A stretch of DNA of 39,580 nt from Bacillota bacterium (GTDB lineage Bacteria > Bacillota > Clostridia > Lachnospirales > Lachnospiraceae). The DNA lies in the NCBI GenBank assembly GCA_029779695.1, contig JAKPAB010000003.1, positions 1 through 39,580 on the forward strand. The letters are read 5' to 3'. The number at the start of each line of letters is the position of its first letter. Positions within the stretch are counted from its first letter, which is position 1. A model generated the notes under the pieces. It was given only the letters and a program-made list of their open reading frames with translations. It searched no databases and was not told where the DNA came from. Shown here one piece after another: positions 6,984 to 15,182 of this stretch. The translations under genes were made by a program, and so were the position numbers.

Positions 6984-9680
6984 CTATTTTGCCCTGCTTG
7001 GATGACAGGTAAAGTATATGATCTGTCGTTTTTCTCCCAGCTTATCCATCAGATCAAGTCCTGATTCAACTTTTTCCTTGTCAAGTCCGGCAAAAGGATC
7101 ATCCATTATTAATGTTGGCTGTTCTTTATCATACATCGCATCTATAAGAGCCAATCTAACTGAAAGCGCTGCCATATCCTGATAACCTTCGCTTAGGTAT
7201 TCGCTCTCTACTGTTTTACCATTAGATCTAAATTTTATATTTAGATCAAGATCCAGTTCGAATGTTCCCTTTTGAGGTGCATTTTTTATATTCGGATATA
7301 TAAGGGACATATAACGTTCCATCCCCTTTTGCAGTGGATCCATATATCTAGCCATAAACTTATCTCTGGCTTCCTGTAGATAATTTTTGGCCTTGTATAA
7401 TATATCTACCCTGTAAGAAAGTAATTTTTCCTTTTCCTCCAGGACTTCCGTTCTATCTTTTTCTTCCTGTCGATTTATAAGTTTCTCAGATGTATCGCTC
7501 AGAGTCTCCTTATCCTTTTGCAGATAATTCATATTCTCGGTGAGGCTTTCATCTATTTTAAAGGCTCTGTCCTGTAGTTCGTCAATATCAGTCTCTGCTT
7601 CCTTACCATCATTAGGAAGTTCCTCTGTAAGCTTCTTCATCTCATCTGATAGAAGAGCCGCATTCTTTTCAAGAGTCTCTACTCTTTCTTTATTGGACTT
7701 GATAATAGATATCCTGCCTGCATAATCATCTCTGGTATAATTGGAATTCTTTTCATCAAACGGATAAGAATCCAAGAATCTTATAACGTTATTTTCCGTT
7801 CCCTGGATCCTGTTTTGTAACAGTCCTAGATCGCCCTGAAGCTTTCTCCTCGAAACTTCCTTTTCCCTATCAGAAAAAAGCTGTTTCAAGAGCCTCTGTT
7901 CACTCATCTCATGAAACAGATCCATACCATAATTATCTGCATAGTCATTAAGTGCCGTATATAGAGCCAGCTGTTTCTCTGAGAGCTCTTCAAGAGCCTC
8001 AGAATTCTTATTCATCAGATCTCCGTCCAGCTTCTCCAGATGTTCCAGTCTGTCTAATTTCCTTTGAACTTCTGCTATCCTATCCATTAAACCGACTTTA
8101 TTCTGAGTCATGTATAGATTCAAGAAATCTTCAATGCCTCTTCTAACAGTATCTCTTTCTTCTTCAAGTTCTGTCAGTCTATCTATTATCTCATTTTCTT
8201 CTACGTCCATTCGAAGAGCCAGTCTCTTCTTTTTACTGAGTTCTCCAAATATACGAAGAATATCAATAACCAGCATAAATCCTGCTGCTCCTGCTGCACT
8301 GGCACCGATCAAATGGCCTTCATTACCCTTTATAACAAACATAAAAACACCGGCAGCTGTCAAAAGAAGGAGAATCATAATTACAAAGAAATAGCCTGCG
8401 CCTCTTTCCTTTTCTTCTTCTCTCTTTTTGACTCTTATTCTCTCAGAATTTAACTTTTCTCTGTTTTTATCCAGTGCATCTTCCTCACCTTCCAAGGCGT
8501 GGATCTGTCCCTCTTTTTTTAGTATCTCCGTAATAGCTTCATGCGTAGGACGTCCCTTTATGAAGAATTCCTTCAGATTTTTAAGTTCTTTCTCATCATC
8601 AGTAGTCAGTCTGGAGGATTCTCTTTTCATCCTAAGTTCTTTTAATCGATCTGCCTGATTCTGCCATCTATTTAGTTCATCGACGTCAGGAATACCTGAA
8701 ATAAAGAGTTTTTCCAGCCTAGCTGCCTCTTGGTCTTCGACACTTTCACGTTCCTTGGCATTCAAACTTCTCTTGTCTACAGAAAGAGTCTGAATATCAT
8801 TTTCTATTTCAGAAATAGTATCCCCTTCAGGAATACCTTTAGAGAAAAAAGCATCCAGCTCCTCAATTGTTTTTAATGTCTTTTCGTACTGCTCTTTCTT
8901 CTCTTTAAGTGCGCCTAGGGTCTGGGCAGACTTACCCTGTTCAGAGATTTCTTTTTGAAGCTTTTCCTTGTCCTTTTTAAGGGCTTCAATAGTACGTATC
9001 CTATCATCCATTATCTCTTTTTGCATCGTATATGCAGCTTCAAGAGACGGAATATCTTCCGCGTTCTTCTTGCCCTCTCGGATTCTCTCCCTTATCTCTA
9101 TCAGCTTGCCGGGATTGATCCTGCCACTCCTCATGTATATTTTTCTGGTGTCTTCGATCCTCTCACCGGCTGCCTCAAAGACATCGATGTCATCCTTGGT
9201 CTCTGAGAGATTTCCAACCTTGGTATTGATCCTGTCCGTTATTCCGGTTTCCATCGATGACTGGGCTATAAATATGCTTTTTTCGAAAGATTCTCTGTCA
9301 ACTCCAAACAGTTCCTCTCCAATAGGATCTGTGAAATCATCACATTCCCTGCCTGTTTCCAGATTGATGAGTTTAAGGGTATCTTCCTTATCAGTTCTCC
9401 CAAATTCTCTCTCTATCCTATATCCTTTTTTATCTGTATAGAATTCCAGGCTTCCACCAAATACACCACCATCCCATGGCATGTAATGACGTCTCTCAGT
9501 AAGCGCCTTTCTCCTATTGGGTGAATATTCAAGACCATAAAACATTGATTTCAAAAATATTGAAAATGTAGTCTTTCCCCATCCGTTTTCTTCAAGGATT
9601 ATGTTAACTCCATCTTTAAATTCATATTTAAAGTCCTTGATTCTTCCGAATCCAGCTATATAGCATTTGCTAATTCTCAT
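6984..9680 (-). CDS. yhaN: YhaN-like (SbcC/Rad50-type) ATPase with internal membrane hairpin
   Basis: A partner of the adjacent YhaO-like nuclease in DNA end processing or repair; B. subtilis YhaN is also called SbcE. The 898 residues form a split ABC ATPase. The N half has Walker A ENGWGKTTF at 31-39; the C half has the signature LSEGYQD from 829, Walker B LIMDDPF at 857-863 and a terminal FTCHP with H893. Between them lie long charged coiled coils. Near residues 427-473, at the apex, are two hydrophobic helices (starting FFVIMILLLLTAAGVFMFVI) joined by KGNEGH. There is no CxxC zinc hook. The ATG start overlaps the YhaO stop by 4 nt (ATGA), so the two are translationally coupled. The membrane hairpin suggests tethering (inference). 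Confidence 0.88.
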   Translation of the reverse strand: MRISKCYIAGFGRIKDFKYEFKDGVNIILEENGWGKTTFSIFLKSMFYGLEYSPNRRKALTERRHYMPWDGGVFGGSLEFYTDKKGYRIEREFGRTDKEDTLKLINLETGRECDDFTDPIGEELFGVDRESFEKSIFIAQSSMETGITDRINTKVGNLSETKDDIDVFEAAGERIEDTRKIYMRSGRINPGKLIEIRERIREGKKNAEDIPSLEAAYTMQKEIMDDRIRTIEALKKDKEKLQKEISEQGKSAQTLGALKEKKEQYEKTLKTIEELDAFFSKGIPEGDTISEIENDIQTLSVDKRSLNAKERESVEDQEAARLEKLFISGIPDVDELNRWQNQADRLKELRMKRESSRLTTDDEKELKNLKEFFIKGRPTHEAITEILKKEGQIHALEGEEDALDKNREKLNSERIRVKKREEEKERGAGYFFVIMILLLLTAAGVFMFVIKGNEGHLIGASAAGAAGFMLVIDILRIFGELSKKKRLALRMDVEENEIIDRLTELEEERDTVRRGIEDFLNLYMTQNKVGLMDRIAEVQRKLDRLEHLEKLDGDLMNKNSEALEELSEKQLALYTALNDYADNYGMDLFHEMSEQRLLKQLFSDREKEVSRRKLQGDLGLLQNRIQGTENNVIRFLDSYPFDEKNSNYTRDDYAGRISIIKSNKERVETLEKNAALLSDEMKKLTEELPNDGKEAETDIDELQDRAFKIDESLTENMNYLQKDKETLSDTSEKLINRQEEKDRTEVLEEKEKLLSYRVDILYKAKNYLQEARDKFMARYMDPLQKGMERYMSLIYPNIKNAPQKGTFELDLDLNIKFRSNGKTVESEYLSEGYQDMAALSVRLALIDAMYDKEQPTLIMDDPFAGLDKEKVESGLDLMDKLGEKRQIIYFTCHPSRAK

Positions 9681-10774
9681 TCGAAAATATCCTCTCCCAG
9701 AATTGCTCTTATGCCCACTTCAACGATGTCATTCTTGATTTCTTCCGGAAGTTCTTCATCCTCCAAGAGCCTGACGAATTCCCCTTTCAAGGAACGATCA
9801 TTTTTGAAACTGTCATAATCAATATAAACAGAAGTCTCATCGGTAACCTTGAGAAAATAGAATCTATCCCGATAAGTCTGTCTTACTCTTCCCAGGTCCA
9901 AATCGATATTGCTATATCCATTCAAAACCAGTTTCACCATGTCTTCAGCAGAGATACCTCTTAATGCCACATCACATTCCTTCATGACATCTCCCATGGT
10001 CATTTCCTGATTAACTGTAAGTTGGATCTCATGCATTGTTCTCCTTGCAAATGGCACAAACACATGACTTACTTTTTTATCCGATACATCTAAAAGGACA
10101 AATCCTTTTCTGCCACATTCATCAAACCCACGACCCTCGAGACACCCGCTATAGCACAACGTTCCTCTTTCGTCCAAAGATTCACATATATATCTATGTA
10201 TATGTCCAAGTGCTAGATAATCTATGTTTTTTCCCTTAAAGTCTTCTCTTCTGATTATCTCCGTATTGTCCTTGCCTTCATATTTTGCCTCTTGGCCATG
10301 AAGTGTGACTATATTCACTGCCGCAGGATCCAAAACAAGATCATTGGATATAAGAGATGCATTCTGGGATTTAAGCTCTCTCCCTGCTATCACGATGTTC
10401 TGGCCCTCATCCTCATAGGTGTAATATGTCCATTCATCTGCCGTAAAGCATTTCAGATTCTTGGGCATATCTTCTTCCTTGGCATCTTCTAACAGATCTG
10501 CGCTATCATGATTGCCTTTTAGATATATGAAATCGATCTCAGGATGCTCCGTTATCTGATCCATAACGCTTCGACCAGCCGATTTTCTTATCTGCGCCCT
10601 GTCAAAAAGATCCCCTGCAATAATAATTACAGATACTCTTCCCGTAACTGCATACTCCACCATTCTTCTGAACGTATCGAGAAGTTCTTCTCTTCGCTCC
10701 CTTGCCTGATCATATGATAAATTGCTCTCCATCTTGGAATCAAGATGCAGATCCGCACAATGAATTATTTTCAA
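9677..10774 (-). CDS. yhaO: YhaO/SbcD-like metallophosphoesterase (DNA exonuclease)
   Basis: The nuclease subunit of an SbcCD/Mre11-Rad50-like pair. Calcineurin-like phosphoesterase motifs run in order: DLHLD with D8 and H10, GDLFD with D55 and D58, GNHD at 87-90, and later LHGQE and LGHIH, which supply the remaining Mn ligands. At 365 residues it is shorter than E. coli SbcD (about 400) and fits Gram-positive YhaO proteins. The start is a TTG at 10774, preceded by GAGGAG (10781-10786) with six-base spacing. The MKIIHCADLH reading matches the family N-terminus, so no extension is expected. The stop overlaps the yhaN start. An extended -10 promoter lies 70 bases upstream. Confidence 0.9.
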   Translation of the reverse strand: MKIIHCADLHLDSKMESNLSYDQARERREELLDTFRRMVEYAVTGRVSVIIIAGDLFDRAQIRKSAGRSVMDQITEHPEIDFIYLKGNHDSADLLEDAKEEDMPKNLKCFTADEWTYYTYEDEGQNIVIAGRELKSQNASLISNDLVLDPAAVNIVTLHGQEAKYEGKDNTEIIRREDFKGKNIDYLALGHIHRYICESLDERGTLCYSGCLEGRGFDECGRKGFVLLDVSDKKVSHVFVPFARRTMHEIQLTVNQEMTMGDVMKECDVALRGISAEDMVKLVLNGYSNIDLDLGRVRQTYRDRFYFLKVTDETSVYIDYDSFKNDRSLKGEFVRLLEDEELPEEIKNDIVEVGIRAILGEDIFE

Positions 10775-10780
10775 AGGGTT

Positions 10781-10786
10781 CTCCTC
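10781..10786 (-). promoter_or_regulatory. Ribosome binding site for the TTG start of yhaO
   Basis: GAGGAG on the minus strand, six bases before the TTG at 10774. It justifies a non-ATG start. Confidence 0.75.
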
Positions 10787-10843
10787 ATTCCTATTTAAAA
10801 TCTAATAAACAATCTTACTCTCTCGTTTATTTTCTTCGAAATA

Positions 10844-10852
10844 ATTATACCA
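10844..10852 (-). promoter_or_regulatory. Extended -10 promoter of yhaO-yhaN
   Basis: TGGTATAAT on the minus strand is a consensus extended -10 element. The -35 region (TAAAAT at 17 bases) is weak, as is common with extended -10 promoters. It lies between the preceding stop (10885) and the yhaO start. Confidence 0.55.
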
Positions 10853-10884
10853 TATCTGGCTAATTAATTTTACTGGTAAGTAAT

Positions 10885-13422
10885 TCACCTGACTTCATTG
10901 CACACATTATAAAATTCAGAAGATGACATTCTAAGAGCTCCTTCTCCTGATACTATTCTCTGTACCCATCCGTCGGAAGTCACTACAGTAACGTTTTTCA
11001 CTTCGTCCGACATAATGTTATAAACTTCTCTTTCAATATATGAATCAGCCGTCTGATTCTCGGCTGTATATGCTATTTCCACATCCTGATATCTATCCCG
11101 TTTTGCTGACTGCCCTTTGACTCTGTATGCATCGAACACCACCAGCATATGACATCCGGTATACCCTTGGTAATTGCTCAGAATATCTATCAGTTTACCT
11201 CTGGCCGAATCCAAATTGACCTCTGATAATTCCTTGAGCTCTTTCCAATTAAATATTACATTATAGCCATCAACGATCATGTATGACTTTTTGTTTTTCT
11301 CAGCCTTTTTTCTGGATTTTTCCAGATTTCTAATCTCATACTTATCAGGTATATGCTCCTCTTCTGCATTATCCTTATCAATGCCTTCGCTATATTCCTG
11401 TATCCTCTTATTAGTATCAGAAGCGCTCTTTATCTCGCCATATGTTCTCTCAAATATAGCTTTGAGTTCAGGCTCCAATCCCCCGATCCCAGTGTACCCA
11501 CTAGTCTCTGTTTCTGCTTCTGTTTTTCTTGTTTTAACTGATTTATTCTTGATTGGTACCAGTGTATCTGCCTCGCCATGAACATATATGGATTCAAATG
11601 GATGATCGATATCTGTCCTGTAATCATAATCTGCAGATTCCATGGCCTGATCCTGATCATGGGCTTCAATATAGCCTGCAGGTTCCACCGACATTTTTCC
11701 CATTCCTCCTGTATATGAGTTGAGGATCATAGCATAATCTCCCAGTTCAGATACCGGAACCATGCCTTCTATAACTGCTGTTTCCGTTGTACTTACCGAT
11801 GTCTCCATCTTTCCATGCATCTTTTCAATATCCGTAAGCACTCTTCCGATACGATTGACCGGGACTTCTATAATAATATGATATACCGGCTCTAATATTA
11901 CATTTTCTGTATTCATCTCTGCATCTCTTACAGCTATTTCAACAGCCTTATTAAAATCTCCACCTGAAGTATGCTTCTTATGAGATGTTCCGCCGACTAT
12001 CACTATTTCCACATCTGTAAGAGGCGATCCCGTAAGTATCCCTGTAATACCTCTTTTTAAATATCTGATTATCTGGTTTTGATAATTCTCTTCCAGCTCG
12101 TCCACACTGATCTCACTTCTCACGCTTACTCCTGCTCCTCTATCCGCCGGAATAAATCTAAGCCTTACATCTGCGAAATGTCTAAGTGGTTCAAAATGAC
12201 CATGACCTGTCACATCTTCGCCAATAGTCTCTTTATAGGATATCTCCCCTGCATCAAATGTTACTGATATGTTATATTTTGATTTAATAGTTCCATAAAG
12301 AATCTCTTTTTGTACAGGTCCCATCAGGCTGACCCTGATCTCATCTTTTTTTAATATATAAGTAACTTCGAGAAGAGGGTCCTCTTCTTCTATTTTTTTT
12401 AGTGCTTCTAATAGAGTGTGGGTAGATACTTTATTTTCCGGAAGTATCCTGTAGCTTATTACAGGCCTTAGGCTCGGCGCATCCATATTTTTCTCAAATC
12501 CGATCCCCTGACCAGGAAATGTTTTCTGAAGTCCTTCCACTGCACCTATTTCACCTGTCATAAGTTCCGGAACTGTTTTGTATCTTCCTCCTGTATATTT
12601 TCTTATACTATTTATTTTGTCCCCATCTTCCATGGACTGTCTGACCTTAAGTGTTCCTCCTGTAACTTTTATAAATGTCAGTCTCTCACCCTTTTCATCT
12701 CTAAGTACTTTGAATATTTTTCCTCCAAAGTCCTTTTTATCCTGAATGGCAGGCGTATAGAGATCGACTATATCAATGAGTCGTTCCACACCTTCCTGCT
12801 GTCTGGCACTTCCAAATATTACGGGAATAGCCTTACCTGTCCGAATTACATCGACAATATCTTCTGTATCCAACGATCCTGTTTCGAGATACTTATCCAT
12901 AAGTTTCTCTGACTCAGATGCTGCATCTTCTAGCCATTTATTATCAGATTCATCTGTCATATCCATGGGCTGGGTCATTAGCTTTGCCCTTATATCGGCC
13001 TTGATATCTTCCCTGGAATTCATGGCAATGTCCATCTTGTTGACGAAAAGAAATGTAGGTATATTTTTCGTCTTAAGTAATTTATAAAGAGTATTTGTGT
13101 GGCTCTGAACTCCATCAGTCCCGCTTATAATTAGAATTGCGGAATCCAGCACTCCAAGAGTCCTTTCGGTTTCACCGGAAAAATCAGTATGCCCCGGTGT
13201 ATCCAAAATTGTAATTTCACTCTCTTTATGCTTCAATTCCGCAATTGAAGAATATATTGTGATTCCCCTGGCTCTTTCTGCCGGGTCACTATCCATGACT
13301 GTATCCCCATTATCAACAGAGCCATAATTTCTTATTTCTCCGGCTCTATATAGCATCGCTTCCGAAAGCGTTGTTTTACCGGCATCCACATGTGCAACTA
13401 TTCCGATCGTAATGCGTTTCAT
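10885..13422 (-). CDS. TetM/EF-G-like translational GTPase fused to a Rae1/YacP-type NYN ribonuclease
   Basis: An 845-residue two-part protein. Residues 1-600 follow ribosomal protection/EF-G GTPases: G1 AHVDAGKT at 10-17, RGITI at 52-56, G3 DTPGH at 74-78, G4 NKMD at 128-131, then EF-G-like domains II to V. A charged extension covers about 600-712. Residues 713-845 match the whole NYN domain of YacP/Rae1, the ribosome-associated A-site mRNA endonuclease of B. subtilis, with VDGYN, YQGYTG, VVFDAYRVKG, ENQTAD-YIE, VTSD and GALRMSSSE. The four acidic positions D718, D764, D793 and D817 are all present, so both halves look active. The start ATG overlaps the preceding stop by 4 nt and has AAAGG upstream. 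Coupling of GTPase-driven A-site entry to mRNA cleavage is inferred; tetracycline resistance cannot be claimed. Confidence 0.9.
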   Translation of the reverse strand: MKRITIGIVAHVDAGKTTLSEAMLYRAGEIRNYGSVDNGDTVMDSDPAERARGITIYSSIAELKHKESEITILDTPGHTDFSGETERTLGVLDSAILIISGTDGVQSHTNTLYKLLKTKNIPTFLFVNKMDIAMNSREDIKADIRAKLMTQPMDMTDESDNKWLEDAASESEKLMDKYLETGSLDTEDIVDVIRTGKAIPVIFGSARQQEGVERLIDIVDLYTPAIQDKKDFGGKIFKVLRDEKGERLTFIKVTGGTLKVRQSMEDGDKINSIRKYTGGRYKTVPELMTGEIGAVEGLQKTFPGQGIGFEKNMDAPSLRPVISYRILPENKVSTHTLLEALKKIEEEDPLLEVTYILKKDEIRVSLMGPVQKEILYGTIKSKYNISVTFDAGEISYKETIGEDVTGHGHFEPLRHFADVRLRFIPADRGAGVSVRSEISVDELEENYQNQIIRYLKRGITGILTGSPLTDVEIVIVGGTSHKKHTSGGDFNKAVEIAVRDAEMNTENVILEPVYHIIIEVPVNRIGRVLTDIEKMHGKMETSVSTTETAVIEGMVPVSELGDYAMILNSYTGGMGKMSVEPAGYIEAHDQDQAMESADYDYRTDIDHPFESIYVHGEADTLVPIKNKSVKTRKTEAETETSGYTGIGGLEPELKAIFERTYGEIKSASDTNKRIQEYSEGIDKDNAEEEHIPDKYEIRNLEKSRKKAEKNKKSYMIVDGYNVIFNWKELKELSEVNLDSARGKLIDILSNYQGYTGCHMLVVFDAYRVKGQSAKRDRYQDVEIAYTAENQTADSYIEREVYNIMSDEVKNVTVVTSDGWVQRIVSGEGALRMSSSEFYNVCNEVR

Positions 13423-14516
13423 CCAAGGACTGCCTTTCTATTCCTATAGACATATTCATGCTGCAGATAATAACTGCAAAAAAATAATAACACATCAACC
13501 GGTATTTTAATAAACAGTTCTTGTGCATTTGGGAATATCCCTGCAAATAATGTTACTAATCCGGCGCTTAGCATCATCTGAGCCACCGCTAGTATAATAT
13601 ACTTAATTGCAGATTTAACATGCCCCTCTTTGCTCTTAAACACGAGGATATAGTTTACCAAAAAATTGTATGTCGCAGATACTACCCTGGCACCAATAGT
13701 TGCATACAGGACATAGATCACGCCATTTGATCCACTTTTCAGTGCCTTGCATAATAAATAGAAAAGGCCTAGATCTATTGCACAAGATGATAAGGAAGAC
13801 AGTAGAAATTTTAAAAATATCCCTCCAAATATCTTATAGATCCTTATAGAATCCTTGACCGGATTAAAATGCGTCGAATGATTCTCCTTGGAATCATATA
13901 CCGTTTCTATCTCAACTTCCCTTATCCTGACCTTGTCTTTGGAATCTACTAGCATTCTGGTCTCAAATTCAAATCTCTCCCCGGGGATTTCCACTAGTCC
14001 CTTCATAAATTCTCTAGAGATTCCTCTGAGTCCTGTCTGCGTATCACTTACATTGACACCACATAGGAATCTTAGAACCTTTCTCGTAAGCTTATTCCCC
14101 ATTCTGCTCTTGCTTGGCACCTCAGGATCATCAAAATCTCTGACTCCCAGTATCAGATCATATGGATGTTCCATAAGTTCTCTTTGAACCTTCTCTATGC
14201 ATTCCGGTGTATGCTGTCCATCTGAATCTGCAGTTACGCATCCTATCAAATCCGGGTAATTGTTTAGCAAAAAAAGGAAGGCATCTTTTAATGCTCTTCC
14301 TTTCCCTTTATTAATATCATGCTTTAAAATCATTCCGTTAAGGGGAGCTATCAATTCCTCTGCTTTTTCAAAATATCCATTATACTCATGGCCGCTTCCA
14401 TCATTAACTATGATAACAGGACCAATATTTTTATCCATGAGCTCTGTCAGAAGATCTATAAGTCTCTGGTCAGGTTCGTATGTAGGTATAATTATCGGGA
14501 TATTTATAGCTTTCAT
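13419..14516 (-). CDS. GT2 glycosyltransferase fused to a GtrA-type membrane domain
   Basis: A dolichol-phosphate-mannose-synthase-like enzyme of 365 residues. The N-terminal 225 residues are GT-A fold family 2: PTYEPD, VIIVNDGSG at 34-42, KGKGRALKDAF, and the metal-binding TADSDGQH with D97 and D99; GLRGISREF follows. The C-terminal part from about 235 has four hydrophobic helices of the GtrA family, including CAIDLGLFYLLC and LQHEYVYR at the end. Such fusions transfer a sugar to or across the membrane on undecaprenyl phosphate for wall or polymer decoration; the sugar is unknown. The ATG start overlaps the previous stop (ATGA) and has AAGGAAG upstream. It is the third gene of the four-gene operon. 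Confidence 0.88.
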   Translation of the reverse strand: MKAINIPIIIPTYEPDQRLIDLLTELMDKNIGPVIIVNDGSGHEYNGYFEKAEELIAPLNGMILKHDINKGKGRALKDAFLFLLNNYPDLIGCVTADSDGQHTPECIEKVQRELMEHPYDLILGVRDFDDPEVPSKSRMGNKLTRKVLRFLCGVNVSDTQTGLRGISREFMKGLVEIPGERFEFETRMLVDSKDKVRIREVEIETVYDSKENHSTHFNPVKDSIRIYKIFGGIFLKFLLSSLSSCAIDLGLFYLLCKALKSGSNGVIYVLYATIGARVVSATYNFLVNYILVFKSKEGHVKSAIKYIILAVAQMMLSAGLVTLFAGIFPNAQELFIKIPVDVLLFFCSYYLQHEYVYRNRKAVLG

Positions 14517-15166
14517 TGCTTTTTCTTCCTTTTCACACTATAGCCAAAGCTCCCTACTTTTTTACCAAGGGTATAATATTCTCCGTGTGAATATACTATA
14601 GGATTAGATTTATCCAAACGAAAACTGTTCTTATAATCCATATAGCGCTTTGCAGCATGTACACGAAGAACCTCTGCCATAAAAATGGTATGTGATCCTA
14701 ATACTTTCTTCTCTACGATCTTGCATTCCATAGATATCGGGGACTCACCTACAAGCGGTGCAGCTATCAGCTCTCCATCCACCGGAGTAAGCGATGTGGC
14801 CTTCCATTTATCCGTATCCCGTCCGGATTTGACTCCACAGTAGTCAACTGCCCTTGCCAAAGACGCATTTGACAGATTCAGTGAGAATTCTCCTGTATCT
14901 ACCAGCATTTGATATGAATATCTCTCCGGTCTTACCGAGATGGATACCATGGGAGGATTGGTACATATGGTTCCGGTCCATGCCACGGTGAAGAGATTCT
15001 TTTCTCCATTTTTACCTCTTACACCTATCAGCACTACCGGAACAGGATACAGCATATTGCCGCCCTTCCATACCTCTCGCTCCAGTGATTCATCGTTTTC
15101 AATATTATTATATGGAGTCTTCCTTAAATCAGGCTTAACTTTTCCACCAGCTCTTTTTTTGTTCAA
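14513..15166 (-). CDS. Flavin reductase-like FMN-binding protein
   Basis: A member of the FMN-binding split-barrel (flavin reductase/DIM6-NtaB) family, 217 residues. Family-typical stretches are NMLYPVPVVLIGVRG, FTVAWTGTICTNPPMVSISV, RPERYSYQMLVDTGEFSLNL and DYCGVKSGRDTDKW. Such proteins bind FMN and reduce flavin or act as small redox enzymes; no specific substrate is evident. The frame stays open to 15232, inside the transporter gene. The likely start is TTG at 15166, with AGGTG five bases upstream and 16 bases after the transporter stop. It leaves about 35 residues ahead of the conserved WKGGNMLYP, longer than usual, so the start is uncertain; the ATG within GGNMLYP is less likely because it would cut into the conserved N-terminus. 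Confidence 0.82.
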   Translation of the reverse strand: MNKKRAGGKVKPDLRKTPYNNIENDESLEREVWKGGNMLYPVPVVLIGVRGKNGEKNLFTVAWTGTICTNPPMVSISVRPERYSYQMLVDTGEFSLNLSNASLARAVDYCGVKSGRDTDKWKATSLTPVDGELIAAPLVGESPISMECKIVEKKVLGSHTIFMAEVLRVHAAKRYMDYKNSFRLDKSNPIVYSHGEYYTLGKKVGSFGYSVKRKKKQ

Positions 15167-15182
15167 TATAACACCTATTCTA

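Noticed and set aside
8968-9441. Plus-strand frame of 157 codons opposite yhaN
   Set aside because: Leu/Ser-rich shadow of a charged coiled-coil coding region on the other strand.
10885-13422. Calling the GTPase a tetracycline resistance gene
   Set aside because: The family resemblance is clear, but many TetM-like paralogues do not confer resistance, and the fusion to a nuclease makes that assignment unsafe.
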